This document shows, one piece after another, positions 26,481 to 35,267 of a stretch of DNA of 64,000 bases. Position numbers and translations under genes: made by a program. Every line of letters begins with the position of its first letter. Position 1 is the stretch's first letter. Below the pieces are notes generated by a model, which worked only from the letters and a program-made list of their open reading frames with translations, had not been told where the DNA came from and made no database searches. This DNA comes from Clostridium gelidum (GTDB lineage Bacteria; Bacillota; Clostridia; Clostridiales; Clostridiaceae), in the NCBI RefSeq assembly GCF_019977655.1, contig NZ_AP024849.1, positions 1,645,001-1,709,000 of the forward strand, given 5' to 3'.

Positions 26481-26670
26481 GGTTTGAATATAATATAAAT
26501 GAAAATATAAGTCTGGTATTTTTTTTGTTAATTGATATTATTAAATTGCAGGTAATAAATCAAATGGAGGATTTAAAGATGAAGGCTATTAGTAAAAAGT
26601 AGAAAAAAAGTAGCTATTATTTTATAAAAAAAGACCTTTAGGTAAGGAAAATGTGTAATGGAGGAAAATC

Positions 26671-27942
26671 ATGAAATATACATATAAACACACATTAAGA
26701 GCATGTTATATTGGATATATCACGCAAGCAGTTGTTAATAATCTTGCACCTATACTTTTTATTATTTTTCAAAAACAATTTCATATTTCGTTTGAAGAGA
26801 TAGGAAGGTTAGTTCTTATTAATTTTGCAACTCAAACATTTGCAGATGTTATTGCTATAAAGTATGTAGATAAACTAGGCTATAGAAAATCAGCAATACT
26901 CGCACATATATTTTGTGCTATTGGTCTTATTGGACTTTCAATATTACCTCAATTAATGATATCACCTTACATTGGATTAATTATGGCAGTGATGATTTAT
27001 GCATTAGGAGGAGGAATACTTGAAGTATTAGTAAGTCCTATTGTAGAGTCAATTCCAGGAGATGAAAAAGCCTCCGCTATGAGTTTACTACACTCATTCT
27101 ATTGTTGGGGGCAAATGGGAGTTGTGTTTATAACAACAATATTACTAAAATTAATAGGTGAGGATATGTGGACAATAATTCCTATAATATGGGCAGTTAT
27201 TCCTATTTACAATGGATTTAAATTTATCAAAGTACCTCTGATGCCTCTGATGCCACAAGAGGAACAAATGCCAATAAAGGTATTACTAAAATCTAATCAT
27301 ATTTTAGTAGCATTTATGCTTATGCTATGCGCTGGGGCTTCTGAACTTACAATGTCTCAATGGTCATCTATATTTGCAGAAAAAGGATTAAGTGTTCCAA
27401 AAGTAATTGGAGATATAGCAGGACCATGCATGTTTGCAATATTTATGGGAATAGGTCGTACATTATATGGAATATGGGGAAGTAGAATAAATTTAAGAAA
27501 GGCATTGTTTGGAAGTGGTATTTTATGTGTTACTTGTTATGCGGTAACAGTATTTTCACCATGGCCAATGCTTTCACTTATAGCATGTGCAATAAGTGGA
27601 CTATCAGTAAGTTTAATGTGGCCAGGAACTTTTAGCCTTTCTGCGAAGATGTATCCAAAAGGAGGAACAGCTATGTTTGGGATGCTTGCTATATTTGGAG
27701 ATTTAGGTGGTTCAATTGGTCCTTGGTTAGCTGGTTTTATGTCTGATATTGCACAAAAATCAACTAAGATTATTGAAATTGGACAAGTTTATAATATTAA
27801 TTTAGATCAATTGGGACTTAAAAGTGGATTATTTGTATCAACAGTTTTCCCTATTATGTTAGTATTAGCAGTCATTTTCTTAAAGGATGAAAAGAAGAAA
27901 TTTAGTGAAAATTACAGAAAGATAAAATTAATTGATAAATAG
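26671..27942 (+). CDS. MFS transporter
   Basis: A 423-residue membrane protein with about 12 hydrophobic helices in two halves, with a central loop near residues 190-205 ('PLMPLMPQEEQMPIKVLL'). The family loop after helix 2 is seen as 'ADVIAIKYVDKLGYRKSA'. It resembles the FucP/YfkF-like branch of the major facilitator superfamily. GGAGG is placed well for the ATG. It is monocistronic by spacing. The substrate is unknown; sugar or drug export are both possible. Confidence 0.88.
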   Translation: MKYTYKHTLRACYIGYITQAVVNNLAPILFIIFQKQFHISFEEIGRLVLINFATQTFADVIAIKYVDKLGYRKSAILAHIFCAIGLIGLSILPQLMISPYIGLIMAVMIYALGGGILEVLVSPIVESIPGDEKASAMSLLHSFYCWGQMGVVFITTILLKLIGEDMWTIIPIIWAVIPIYNGFKFIKVPLMPLMPQEEQMPIKVLLKSNHILVAFMLMLCAGASELTMSQWSSIFAEKGLSVPKVIGDIAGPCMFAIFMGIGRTLYGIWGSRINLRKALFGSGILCVTCYAVTVFSPWPMLSLIACAISGLSVSLMWPGTFSLSAKMYPKGGTAMFGMLAIFGDLGGSIGPWLAGFMSDIAQKSTKIIEIGQVYNINLDQLGLKSGLFVSTVFPIMLVLAVIFLKDEKKKFSENYRKIKLIDK

Positions 27943-27977
27943 TTTCAGTTAAATGTTGATTGTATAAAAGTAAATAA

Positions 27978-28048
27978 GTTATAATTGAATTCATGATAAT
28001 GACATTTCAGTTTTGTGTTATTATGTTGCTAAGGAACTCAATTATAAC
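27978..28048. other. Large imperfect stem-loop upstream of hydS
   Basis: GTTATAATTGAATT (27978-27991) pairs with AACTCAATTATAAC (28035-28048), one G-U. The inner segments CATGATAATGAC and GTGTTATTATG can continue the stem. It may be the MFS terminator or a leader structure of the sensory hydrogenase operon. Confidence 0.5.
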
Positions 28049-28164
28049 ATGAGAATTAGGAGCATTATTTTTATACAAAAACGTTACCAGTGATATATAA
28101 AGAAAAATTAGAGAAAATCAGTGTAAATACTATACACTGACAAATGTATATAGGGAGTTATAAT

Positions 28165-29853
28165 ATGAAAATTTTACAATTTGAAAATGTAAACTGTAAA
28201 AATTGCTATAAATGTGTGCGCTATTGTCCTGTTAAAGCTATTGAAATTAAAAATCATTGCGCACAGATACTTGAAGATGAATGTATTCTGTGTGGGCGTT
28301 GTACTATTGTATGTCCACAAAAGACTAAAGAAGCTATCAGTGATGTAGAAAAAATTAAGGATGTTTTAGATGAGAAAAGGCAAGTAGTTGTAAGCGTTGC
28401 TCCATCGTTTTCTGCATACTATCATTCAGAGTTTGTAGATTTTAGGGAATCTCTTTTAAAGCTTAAATTTGCAGAGGTTTTTGAAACAGCTGAAGGAGCT
28501 TATCTAGTAAAAACAGAATATGAAAAACTACTTGAAGAAAATCCAGAGAAAACTTATATATCGTCTTGTTGTACTTCTCTAAATGAATTAATTAAGAAGT
28601 ATTATCCAAAGGCTTTGAAGTATCTTGCACCTGTTATAACACCAATGGAGGCACACTCAAAACTTTTGAAGGAGAGGTTTCCTGATGCAGTAATTGTGTT
28701 TGTTTCTCCTTGTATTGCAAAAAAAATAGAACGTTATGACAAGGATTCTCATGTTGATTATATTATTTCTTTTGAGGAATTGAGTGAAATGCTAAAAGAT
28801 AATAATATAGAAATATCAAAGTCAAACTCTGGAGGGAAAGAAACAAGATATTTATCAAGGAAATTCCCAACGGATGGAGGTATTATTTCTTCAATGAAAC
28901 CTGCGACTTGTCATGAATACATTTCACTTAGTGGATATAAGGATTGTGTTCAAGCCATTGATGATATATGCGAGGGGAAAGTATCAAATTGTTTTGTGGA
29001 AATGAGTTTTTGTGAAGGTAGCTGCGTAGGTGGACCATCATTTCAAAGGAATAATATTTCTTTGCTGACTTCAAATATTGATATTAACAAGCAATCAAAG
29101 GTTTTGGATTTCTCCAAAGATTTTAATGTGATCTATAAACAGTCATTGGAGAAAATTTATACAGACAGAGAGACAATTAATCATGAAAAACCTTCAGAGG
29201 TACAGATTGTTGCGATACTGCACAAAATGGGTAAACATACAGAAGATGATGAACTAAATTGTGGAATGTGTGGTTACTTTTCCTGTCGTGAAAAAGCTTC
29301 TGCTGTTTATGCAGGAAAAGCAGAAATCAGTATGTGTTTACCTTATATGAAGGAAAGGGCAGAATCATTTTCAAATCAAATTATAAATATAACCCCTAAT
29401 GCAATACTTACAGTAGATATGGATCTTAAAGTCCAACAGATTAATAAGGCAGCAAGTGATATTTTCCATTTAGAACCTAAGGATATTATTAATCAGCCTG
29501 TATCTCGTATACTAGATGAGTTTGATTTTGTAAATATTATTACTAGTGGTACTCAAAAAACAGAAAAACTTGCTTTCTTGGCTGAGTATAATGCATATCT
29601 TAGTCAAGTATTCATGTATGATAAGAGTAATAGTATTATAGTGTGCATTATGAATAATATAACAGCAGAACGTCAGAAACGTAACCAATTGAAACAGAAG
29701 AAAATACAAGCGGCTGCTATGGCAGACGATATTGCTGATAAGCAGCTCCGAATTGTACATGAGATTGCATCTTTGCTGGGTGAAACTGCTGCAGAAACTA
29801 AGATTGTTATTAGAGATTTGAAAAATATAATTATGCTAGAGGATAAGGAGTAA
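28165..29853 (+). CDS. hydS: Sensory [FeFe] hydrogenase, HydS type (ferredoxin + H-cluster + PAS)
   Basis: A 562-residue group C-like [FeFe] hydrogenase. AGGGAG sets the start at 28165, not the upstream ATG 28144. Residues 1-60 hold two [4Fe-4S] ferredoxin motifs (CKNCYKCVRYCP and CILCGRCTIVCP). Residues about 65-330 are the H-cluster domain with diverged ligand motifs: 'SSCCTS' (about 132-137), 'SPCIAKK' and 'CEGSCVGG'. These replace TSCCPxW, MPCxxK and CPGGC of catalytic enzymes. A further Fe-S domain ('CGMCGYFSC', about 366) and a PAS domain (about 400-500) follow. The family is thought to sense H2 or redox state. The downstream phosphatase gene, 7 nt away, is the likely output. Confidence 0.9.
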   Translation: MKILQFENVNCKNCYKCVRYCPVKAIEIKNHCAQILEDECILCGRCTIVCPQKTKEAISDVEKIKDVLDEKRQVVVSVAPSFSAYYHSEFVDFRESLLKLKFAEVFETAEGAYLVKTEYEKLLEENPEKTYISSCCTSLNELIKKYYPKALKYLAPVITPMEAHSKLLKERFPDAVIVFVSPCIAKKIERYDKDSHVDYIISFEELSEMLKDNNIEISKSNSGGKETRYLSRKFPTDGGIISSMKPATCHEYISLSGYKDCVQAIDDICEGKVSNCFVEMSFCEGSCVGGPSFQRNNISLLTSNIDINKQSKVLDFSKDFNVIYKQSLEKIYTDRETINHEKPSEVQIVAILHKMGKHTEDDELNCGMCGYFSCREKASAVYAGKAEISMCLPYMKERAESFSNQIINITPNAILTVDMDLKVQQINKAASDIFHLEPKDIINQPVSRILDEFDFVNIITSGTQKTEKLAFLAEYNAYLSQVFMYDKSNSIIVCIMNNITAERQKRNQLKQKKIQAAAMADDIADKQLRIVHEIASLLGETAAETKIVIRDLKNIIMLEDKE

Positions 29854-29860
29854 TAGTGTT

Positions 29861-31033
29861 ATGTATGAGAATGATGAATCTTTAATAATAGAAACTGGAT
29901 ATACAAGTATAAATAAACATTCAGAAACCCTGTGTGGTGATTGGTTTAAGGTTTTTGAAAATACAGATAGAAAAATAATTGTACTATCAGATGGTTTAGG
30001 TAGTGGTGTTAAAGCAAATATACTTTCTACTCTAACATCAACAATACTTGGAACTATGCTTTCTAAAAATATGCCACTAGATGAGTGTATAGAAACTGTT
30101 GCCACAGCTCTTCCAATGTGTAAGGAGAGAAGACTTGCTTACTCTACTTTTACTGTATTAGAGATTACAAATGGTCAAGCATATCTTGTACAGTATGATA
30201 ATCCTAGTGCAATTATCCTGAGAGAAGGTAAAAGATTATCATACAATTATAATGTCCACTTTGTTAACGAAAAAGAAATTCATGAAAGCAGAATTATTCT
30301 TCAGAAGGATGATATTATTGTGCTGATGACTGATGGAGTTACCAATGCTGGAATTGGAAAACTTGCTAAAAACGGCTGGCAGCACCCTGAAATTATAGCA
30401 TTTTTAGAACGTCTTGATACAAAACAAATGTCAGCATCTCATATTGCTGCACAAATAGTAAATTGCAGTTTGACACTAAGTGAGGATTCTCTAGATGATG
30501 ATGCTACGGTTTTTGTGGTAAAGGTTAGATCTAGGGAAGTTGTCAATATGCTTGTTGGGCCGCCAGAAAATAAAGAAGATGATAATAAAGTACTAAAATT
30601 GTTCTTTTCTAAAAATGGAAAAACCGTTATTTGTGGTGGAAGCACCGCCAGTGTTGTAAGTAAATACCTAAAGAAGCCCATGAGGGTAATACAAGACAGT
30701 GGAAACGAAGAAGTTCCGGATATGGCTTCAATTGAAGGAGTAGATTACGTCACCGAAGGCATCATTACCTTAAAAAAAGTTGTGGAATTAATCCTAGAGT
30801 TTTCAAAAAATCAAATGTATTGCCTTAACATATTTAAAAGCAAAGATCCAGCATCAGTACTTGCGCTTCTTTTGATTGAAGAGGCTACTGATGTGAATAT
30901 TTACTTTGGAATGTCTGAAAATGTTGCACATCAAGGAACAGATATTGATTTTGATACAAAATTAGCATTAATCAAACAACTTGAAGAATGTTTAAATAAA
31001 ATGGGCAAAAGTGTTAAAACTAGTTTTTGTTAG
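29861..31033 (+). CDS. PP2C/SpoIIE-type protein phosphatase, partner of HydS
   Basis: A 390-residue SpoIIE-like phosphatase. Metal-binding motifs are 'CGDWFKVF' (Asp28), 'VLSDGLGSG' (Asp44-Gly45) and 'VLMTDGVTNAG', with 'SLDDDATVFVVK' closing the domain near 225. The C-terminal ~160 residues ('KTVICGGSTASVVSKYL') are an extra domain found in phosphatases linked to sensory hydrogenases. AAGGAG lies in the end of hydS, so translation is coupled. Known group C hydrogenases often co-occur with such phosphatases; the protein it dephosphorylates is not identified here. Confidence 0.88.
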   Translation: MYENDESLIIETGYTSINKHSETLCGDWFKVFENTDRKIIVLSDGLGSGVKANILSTLTSTILGTMLSKNMPLDECIETVATALPMCKERRLAYSTFTVLEITNGQAYLVQYDNPSAIILREGKRLSYNYNVHFVNEKEIHESRIILQKDDIIVLMTDGVTNAGIGKLAKNGWQHPEIIAFLERLDTKQMSASHIAAQIVNCSLTLSEDSLDDDATVFVVKVRSREVVNMLVGPPENKEDDNKVLKLFFSKNGKTVICGGSTASVVSKYLKKPMRVIQDSGNEEVPDMASIEGVDYVTEGIITLKKVVELILEFSKNQMYCLNIFKSKDPASVLALLLIEEATDVNIYFGMSENVAHQGTDIDFDTKLALIKQLEECLNKMGKSVKTSFC

Positions 31034-31067
31034 ATAGAATTAATACAAAATGTTGATGATAATATAA

Positions 31068-32228
31068 CTAAAGATAATTTCGTACATTAAAAACCTGTCC
31101 ATTTTTAATATACACTCGAGGTATTCTATATTTAAGCATGCAAAGTATTTCATAATTAATTGTTCCCATAATATCTGCAAAATCATCTGCATTGAATTTT
31201 AAATTTCCTTCCGCGCCAAGAAGGATAACTTCATCAGAAACTTTTACGTCTCCAATGTCTGTAACATCAATCATACATTGATCCATGCAGATTCGGCCAA
31301 CAATTGGAGCGAATTTTCCATTTATAATTACTTTAGCGCCTTTAGCTAATAATCTTGAATAACCATCTGCATAGCCTATAGGAAGAGTTGCAATTAAGCT
31401 TTTCCTTTCGGTTTTGAAAGTTCTGCCATAACTTATATACATATCTTTATCCATTTCTTGAACACGTGTTATACATGCTTTTAATGTTAATGCTGGCTTT
31501 AGAGATAGATTATTTTTATTAACTTCATTTGATGGATAATAACCATAAAGTATAATTCCTGCTCGAACTGCATCTAAGTAGGTTTCTGGCATATCCATAA
31601 TTGCACCGCTATTTGATACATGTTTTAAAGGGATTTTTATCCCAAGATCTGAAAGTTTTGCAGTAAAATCTTTAAACTTCTTAAATTGTTCTAAAGTATA
31701 CTCTTTATCTTTTTCGTCAGAGGTTGAAAAGTGGGTAAAGATTCCAAGTACTTCTAATCCTTTTAAATAACATATTTCAGAAACATCTTCCACAGCTTTT
31801 TCATCTGGAAGAAAACCTATTCTGCCCATTCCGGTATCTAGGGCAATATGGATTTTAACTTTTTTATTAAGAATTAATGCTATTTTTGATAATTCTTTTG
31901 CATATTCTAAATCATAAACAGTTTGCTCTAAATCATATTCTATTAATTCTTTACCTAAATATAGTGGAGTATATCCAAGAATCATCATAGGAGCATTTAT
32001 ATTATTATTTCTAAGCTCAATTCCTTCAGTTAAAACTGCTACAGCAAGTCTTGATGCACCATTTTCAAGTAATGTTGGAACCACATCTAAAGCTCCATGA
32101 CCATAGCAATCAGCCTTAACAACTGCAATTACTTCTTTATCAGGAGCTAAGTTTTTTATATTTTTCATATTATAAGCTATTGCATCTAAATCTATCTCTG
32201 CATATACAGGTCTAAGTATTTTTTCCAT
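31068..32228 (-). CDS. alr: Alanine racemase
   Basis: A fold-type III PLP enzyme of 386 residues that interconverts L- and D-alanine for peptidoglycan. I use ATG 32228 (GAGG about 9 nt upstream); a GTG at 32243 is an alternative giving 5 more residues. PLP Lys38 is in 'AVVKADCYGHGA'. The catalytic Tyr is in 'ISYGRTF' (about 267), with 'LPIGYADGYSR' and 'VGRICMDQCMIDVT' following. It lies convergent to the phosphatase gene, 34 nt away, and interrupts the hydrogenase region on the opposite strand. Confidence 0.96.
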   Translation of the reverse strand: MEKILRPVYAEIDLDAIAYNMKNIKNLAPDKEVIAVVKADCYGHGALDVVPTLLENGASRLAVAVLTEGIELRNNNINAPMMILGYTPLYLGKELIEYDLEQTVYDLEYAKELSKIALILNKKVKIHIALDTGMGRIGFLPDEKAVEDVSEICYLKGLEVLGIFTHFSTSDEKDKEYTLEQFKKFKDFTAKLSDLGIKIPLKHVSNSGAIMDMPETYLDAVRAGIILYGYYPSNEVNKNNLSLKPALTLKACITRVQEMDKDMYISYGRTFKTERKSLIATLPIGYADGYSRLLAKGAKVIINGKFAPIVGRICMDQCMIDVTDIGDVKVSDEVILLGAEGNLKFNADDFADIMGTINYEILCMLKYRIPRVYIKNGQVFNVRNYL

Positions 32229-32910
32229 TTGTCTACGCCTCACAATTATTATTTAAATTAATATTTATGTTGTAATAATATCCAAAGTATATAGTAATGT
32301 ATTATAAAAGAGAATTTTGTAATACATTATTATTATATTACAATATGTTAGACAAATAAAGAACCACTAATATTGAAATTTAGAAGAGTGGTGGCTTGTG
32401 AATGTTTTGCTGAAATATTTATATTTTAAATTAATGTTATAAAATTAAAGGGTAAATCGCTTTTGTGTCGAATAAATTATTAAAAGCAGAAAATACAGAA
32501 TATACAGAAAATACAGAATATAATAGATAGAAGTATAATTTGCTTTGAAAAATTGAATATAGAATATAAAAAAATAATAAGAAAACATGGCATTATTAAA
32601 ATTTACTTAAATGGCACAGTAAAATTTGAGTTATTAAGAAATCTTGGCTCGTAAGAGTTTTGATATAAAAAGGTAAAAATTCAACTAGTTACATAAGGTA
32701 GGAAGGGGGAATTTAGGGGGCATTTGATACTTTTTAAAAATGGCGTTGTTATTAGAATTTGTGTTAAAAATATCACAATTTATAGAGTGAGTTATTGAAT
32801 ATAATGTAAAAAATGACAAAAAAATTTAAATTAATGTATTGTAATTTGCCTAAAAATAAAGTAATATATAATTGGTATAAGCTTGAAAACAATTACAAGG
32901 AGGAGAAGAA
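32229..32910. other. 680-bp AT-rich divergent region before hydC
   Basis: No gene or convincing remnant is seen. It contains a tandem 18-bp duplication (32487-32522) and a G-rich stretch near 32700-32720 (GGTAGGAAGGGGGAA). The hydCBA promoter must lie in its last part; TATAAT-like sequences occur near 32868, but the -35 is unclear. I could not find a clear Rex box. Confidence 0.4.
32487..32522 (+). repeat. Tandem 18-bp direct repeat, two copies
   Basis: CAGAAAATACAGAATATA occurs twice without a gap; each unit is itself two similar 9-mers, CAGAAAATA and CAGAATATA. Confidence 0.85.
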
Positions 32911-33387
32911 ATGTCTAATTCTTTTGACTACAGTAACTTAGATGCTATATTGACAAAATATAATCATGATGCTTGTAATATTATTGCAATATTGCAGGAT
33001 ACCCAAGAAATTTATAGGTATTTACCTAAAGAAGCATTCGCATATCTTTCAGAAAAGCTTGGTATGAGTAGAGCTAAAATTTATAGTGTGGCAACATTTT
33101 ATGAAAATTTTTCTTTAGAGCCTAAAGGTAAATTCGTAATAAAAATATGTGATGGTACAGCTTGTCATGTTAGAAAATCCGTTCCTATATTAGACAAGCT
33201 AAGAAAAGAATTAAATCTTTCAGAGACTAAAATTACAACAGATAATTTATTGTTTACTTTGGAAACAGTTTCGTGTCTTGGTGCTTGTGGACTTGCGCCT
33301 GCAATGACTGTTAATGATAAAGTATATGGAGCTATGACTCCAGAAAAAGCAATGGAAATTTTAAATACTCTTAAGGAGGAAAAATAG
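32911..33387 (+). CDS. hydC: Bifurcating hydrogenase gamma subunit (NuoE-like)
   Basis: A 158-residue thioredoxin-fold [2Fe-2S] protein. The cluster ligands are Cys-x4-Cys in 'CDGTACHVRKS' (about 80-85) and Cys-x3-Cys in 'SCLGACGLAP' (about 121-125). It is homologous to NuoE of complex I. It heads hydC-hydB-hydA with 1-nt and 4-nt gaps. AGGAGGAG precedes the ATG. In the complex it passes electrons between HydB and the rest of the hydrogenase. Confidence 0.93.
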   Translation: MSNSFDYSNLDAILTKYNHDACNIIAILQDTQEIYRYLPKEAFAYLSEKLGMSRAKIYSVATFYENFSLEPKGKFVIKICDGTACHVRKSVPILDKLRKELNLSETKITTDNLLFTLETVSCLGACGLAPAMTVNDKVYGAMTPEKAMEILNTLKEEK

Positions 33388-33388
33388 T

Positions 33389-35263
33389 ATGCTTCTTAAT
33401 AGAAATGATTTGATTAATGCTAGAAAAATTTATAGAAAAAGTTTTGAAAAAGAAGAAAAGAAAATTCTTATATGCGCCGGTACTGGCTGTGTAGCTGGTG
33501 GCGCTTTAGATATTTATGAAGAATTTATAAAATTGATGAAAGAAAAAGGAATAAAATGTGAAGTAAAGCTTGAAAAGGAACCTCATGATGAAACTGTTGG
33601 GATTAAAAAAAGTGGATGCCATGGATTTTGTGAAATGGGTCCTCTTGTAAGAATTGAGCCTTTTGGTTATTTATATTTAAAGGTAAAACCAGAAGATTGT
33701 GATGAAATTTTAGATAAAACTATAATTAACGATGAATGTGTTGAAAGACTTGCATATACTAAAAATGGTGAGGTTTATAAAAAACAAGAAGAAATACCTT
33801 TTTATAAGAAACAAACTAGACTTGCCCTTGAACATTGTGGACAAATAGATGCAACTTCAATTGAAGAATATTTTGCGCTAGATGGATATGCTGCTTTTGA
33901 AAAGGTATTATTTGATATGGATTCAGATGAAGTTATTAAGGAAATAGAAGAGTCAAATTTAAGAGGTCGTGGAGGCGGCGGATTCCCAGCAGGTCGTAAA
34001 TGGTCTCAAGTAAAGCGTCAAAAAGAAGAAACTAGATACATTGTTTGTAATGGTGACGAAGGTGACCCAGGTGCATTTATGGATAGAAGCTTAATGGAGG
34101 GCGATCCTCACAGAATACTTGAAGGAATGATGATTGCGGGTGTTGCTTGCGGAGCGCAAAAAGGTTATCTTTATGTTCGTGCTGAATATCCTTTAGCTGT
34201 AAGCAGACTATCTAATGCGATTGAACAGGCAAGAGAGTATGGAATACTCGGAAATAATATTTTAGGAACTGATTTCAGTTTTGATTTTCAAATTAATAAA
34301 GGTGCTGGTGCCTTTGTGTGTGGTGAAGGAAGTGCTCTTACTGCTTCAATTGAAGGGAAAAGAGGGATGCCAAGAGTAAAACCTCCAAGAACTGTTGAGC
34401 AAGGTCTTTTTGGTAAACCTACAGTTCTTAATAATGTTGAAACTTTTGCTAATGTACCTATTGTTATTGACAAAGGTGCTAAGTGGTATAGATCTATCGG
34501 GCCTGAAAACAGTCCTGGTACAAAAGCTTTTGCTTTAACAGGAAATATTGAAAATACCGGTCTTATTGAAGTACCAATGGGGACAACCTTAAGGGAAGTA
34601 ATCTTTGATATAGGTGGAGGTATAAGAGACGGCAAAAAGTTTAAAGCTGTACAAATAGGAGGTCCATCGGGTGGATGTCTTACATCAGAACACCTTGATT
34701 TACCATTAGATTTTGATTCACTTAAAAAAGCAGGTGCCATGATAGGTTCTGGTGGTCTTGTAGTTATGGATGAAGATACATGTATGGTTGAAGTTGCAAG
34801 ATTCTTTATGAACTTTACAAAGAATGAATCTTGTGGGAAATGTGTTCCTTGTCGTGAAGGTACTAAGAGAATGCTAGAAATTCTCGAAGGAATTGTTGCA
34901 GGTCGTGGCAAATTAGAAGATTTGGATATGCTTCTAGAACTTGCAGATACAATTTCAGCAACAGCCCTTTGTGGACTTGGAAAAACAGCACCATCACCAG
35001 TTGTTAGTACTATTAAGAATTTCAGAGATGAGTATATAACACATATTGTTGATAAAAAATGTCCATCAAAGACTTGTCAAAAGCTAAAAACGATATTTAT
35101 TGACCCTTCTTTATGTAAGGGATGCTCAAAATGTTCAAAAGTCTGTCCAGTTTCGGCAATTTCAGGGAAGATTAAAGAGCCGTTTATAATTGATAAAGAT
35201 AAGTGCATAAAATGTGGTGCTTGTGTAGAAACTTGCCCATTTAAAGCTATAAAGGAGGATTAA
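33389..35263 (+). CDS. hydB: Bifurcating hydrogenase beta subunit (NuoF-like, NADH/FMN)
   Basis: A 624-residue flavoprotein, longer than plain NuoF because of added domains. Residues about 20-130 are a thioredoxin-like [2Fe-2S] domain ('CAGTGCVAGGA' and 'SGCHGFCEMGP'). The NADH/FMN domain has 'LRGRGGGGFPAGRKW' and 'CNGDEGDPGAFMD'. A [4Fe-4S] site lies in 'CGKCVPCREGT', and two C-terminal ferredoxin motifs ('CKGCSKCSKVCP', 'CIKCGACVETCP') complete it. This layout is typical of electron-bifurcating HydABC, which couples NADH and reduced ferredoxin to H2. It is 1 nt from hydC and 4 nt from hydA. Confidence 0.95.
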   Translation: MLLNRNDLINARKIYRKSFEKEEKKILICAGTGCVAGGALDIYEEFIKLMKEKGIKCEVKLEKEPHDETVGIKKSGCHGFCEMGPLVRIEPFGYLYLKVKPEDCDEILDKTIINDECVERLAYTKNGEVYKKQEEIPFYKKQTRLALEHCGQIDATSIEEYFALDGYAAFEKVLFDMDSDEVIKEIEESNLRGRGGGGFPAGRKWSQVKRQKEETRYIVCNGDEGDPGAFMDRSLMEGDPHRILEGMMIAGVACGAQKGYLYVRAEYPLAVSRLSNAIEQAREYGILGNNILGTDFSFDFQINKGAGAFVCGEGSALTASIEGKRGMPRVKPPRTVEQGLFGKPTVLNNVETFANVPIVIDKGAKWYRSIGPENSPGTKAFALTGNIENTGLIEVPMGTTLREVIFDIGGGIRDGKKFKAVQIGGPSGGCLTSEHLDLPLDFDSLKKAGAMIGSGGLVVMDEDTCMVEVARFFMNFTKNESCGKCVPCREGTKRMLEILEGIVAGRGKLEDLDMLLELADTISATALCGLGKTAPSPVVSTIKNFRDEYITHIVDKKCPSKTCQKLKTIFIDPSLCKGCSKCSKVCPVSAISGKIKEPFIIDKDKCIKCGACVETCPFKAIKED

Positions 35264-35267
35264 TAGA

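Noticed and set aside
32823..32910. Possible Rex box upstream of hydC
   Set aside because: Only short TTGTAA/TTACAA-like pieces are present, not the spaced TTGTTAAnnnnTTAACAA consensus.
34288..34911. 207-codon open frame opposite hydB
   Set aside because: Antisense to the conserved NADH/FMN domain; no ribosome site and no recognisable family.
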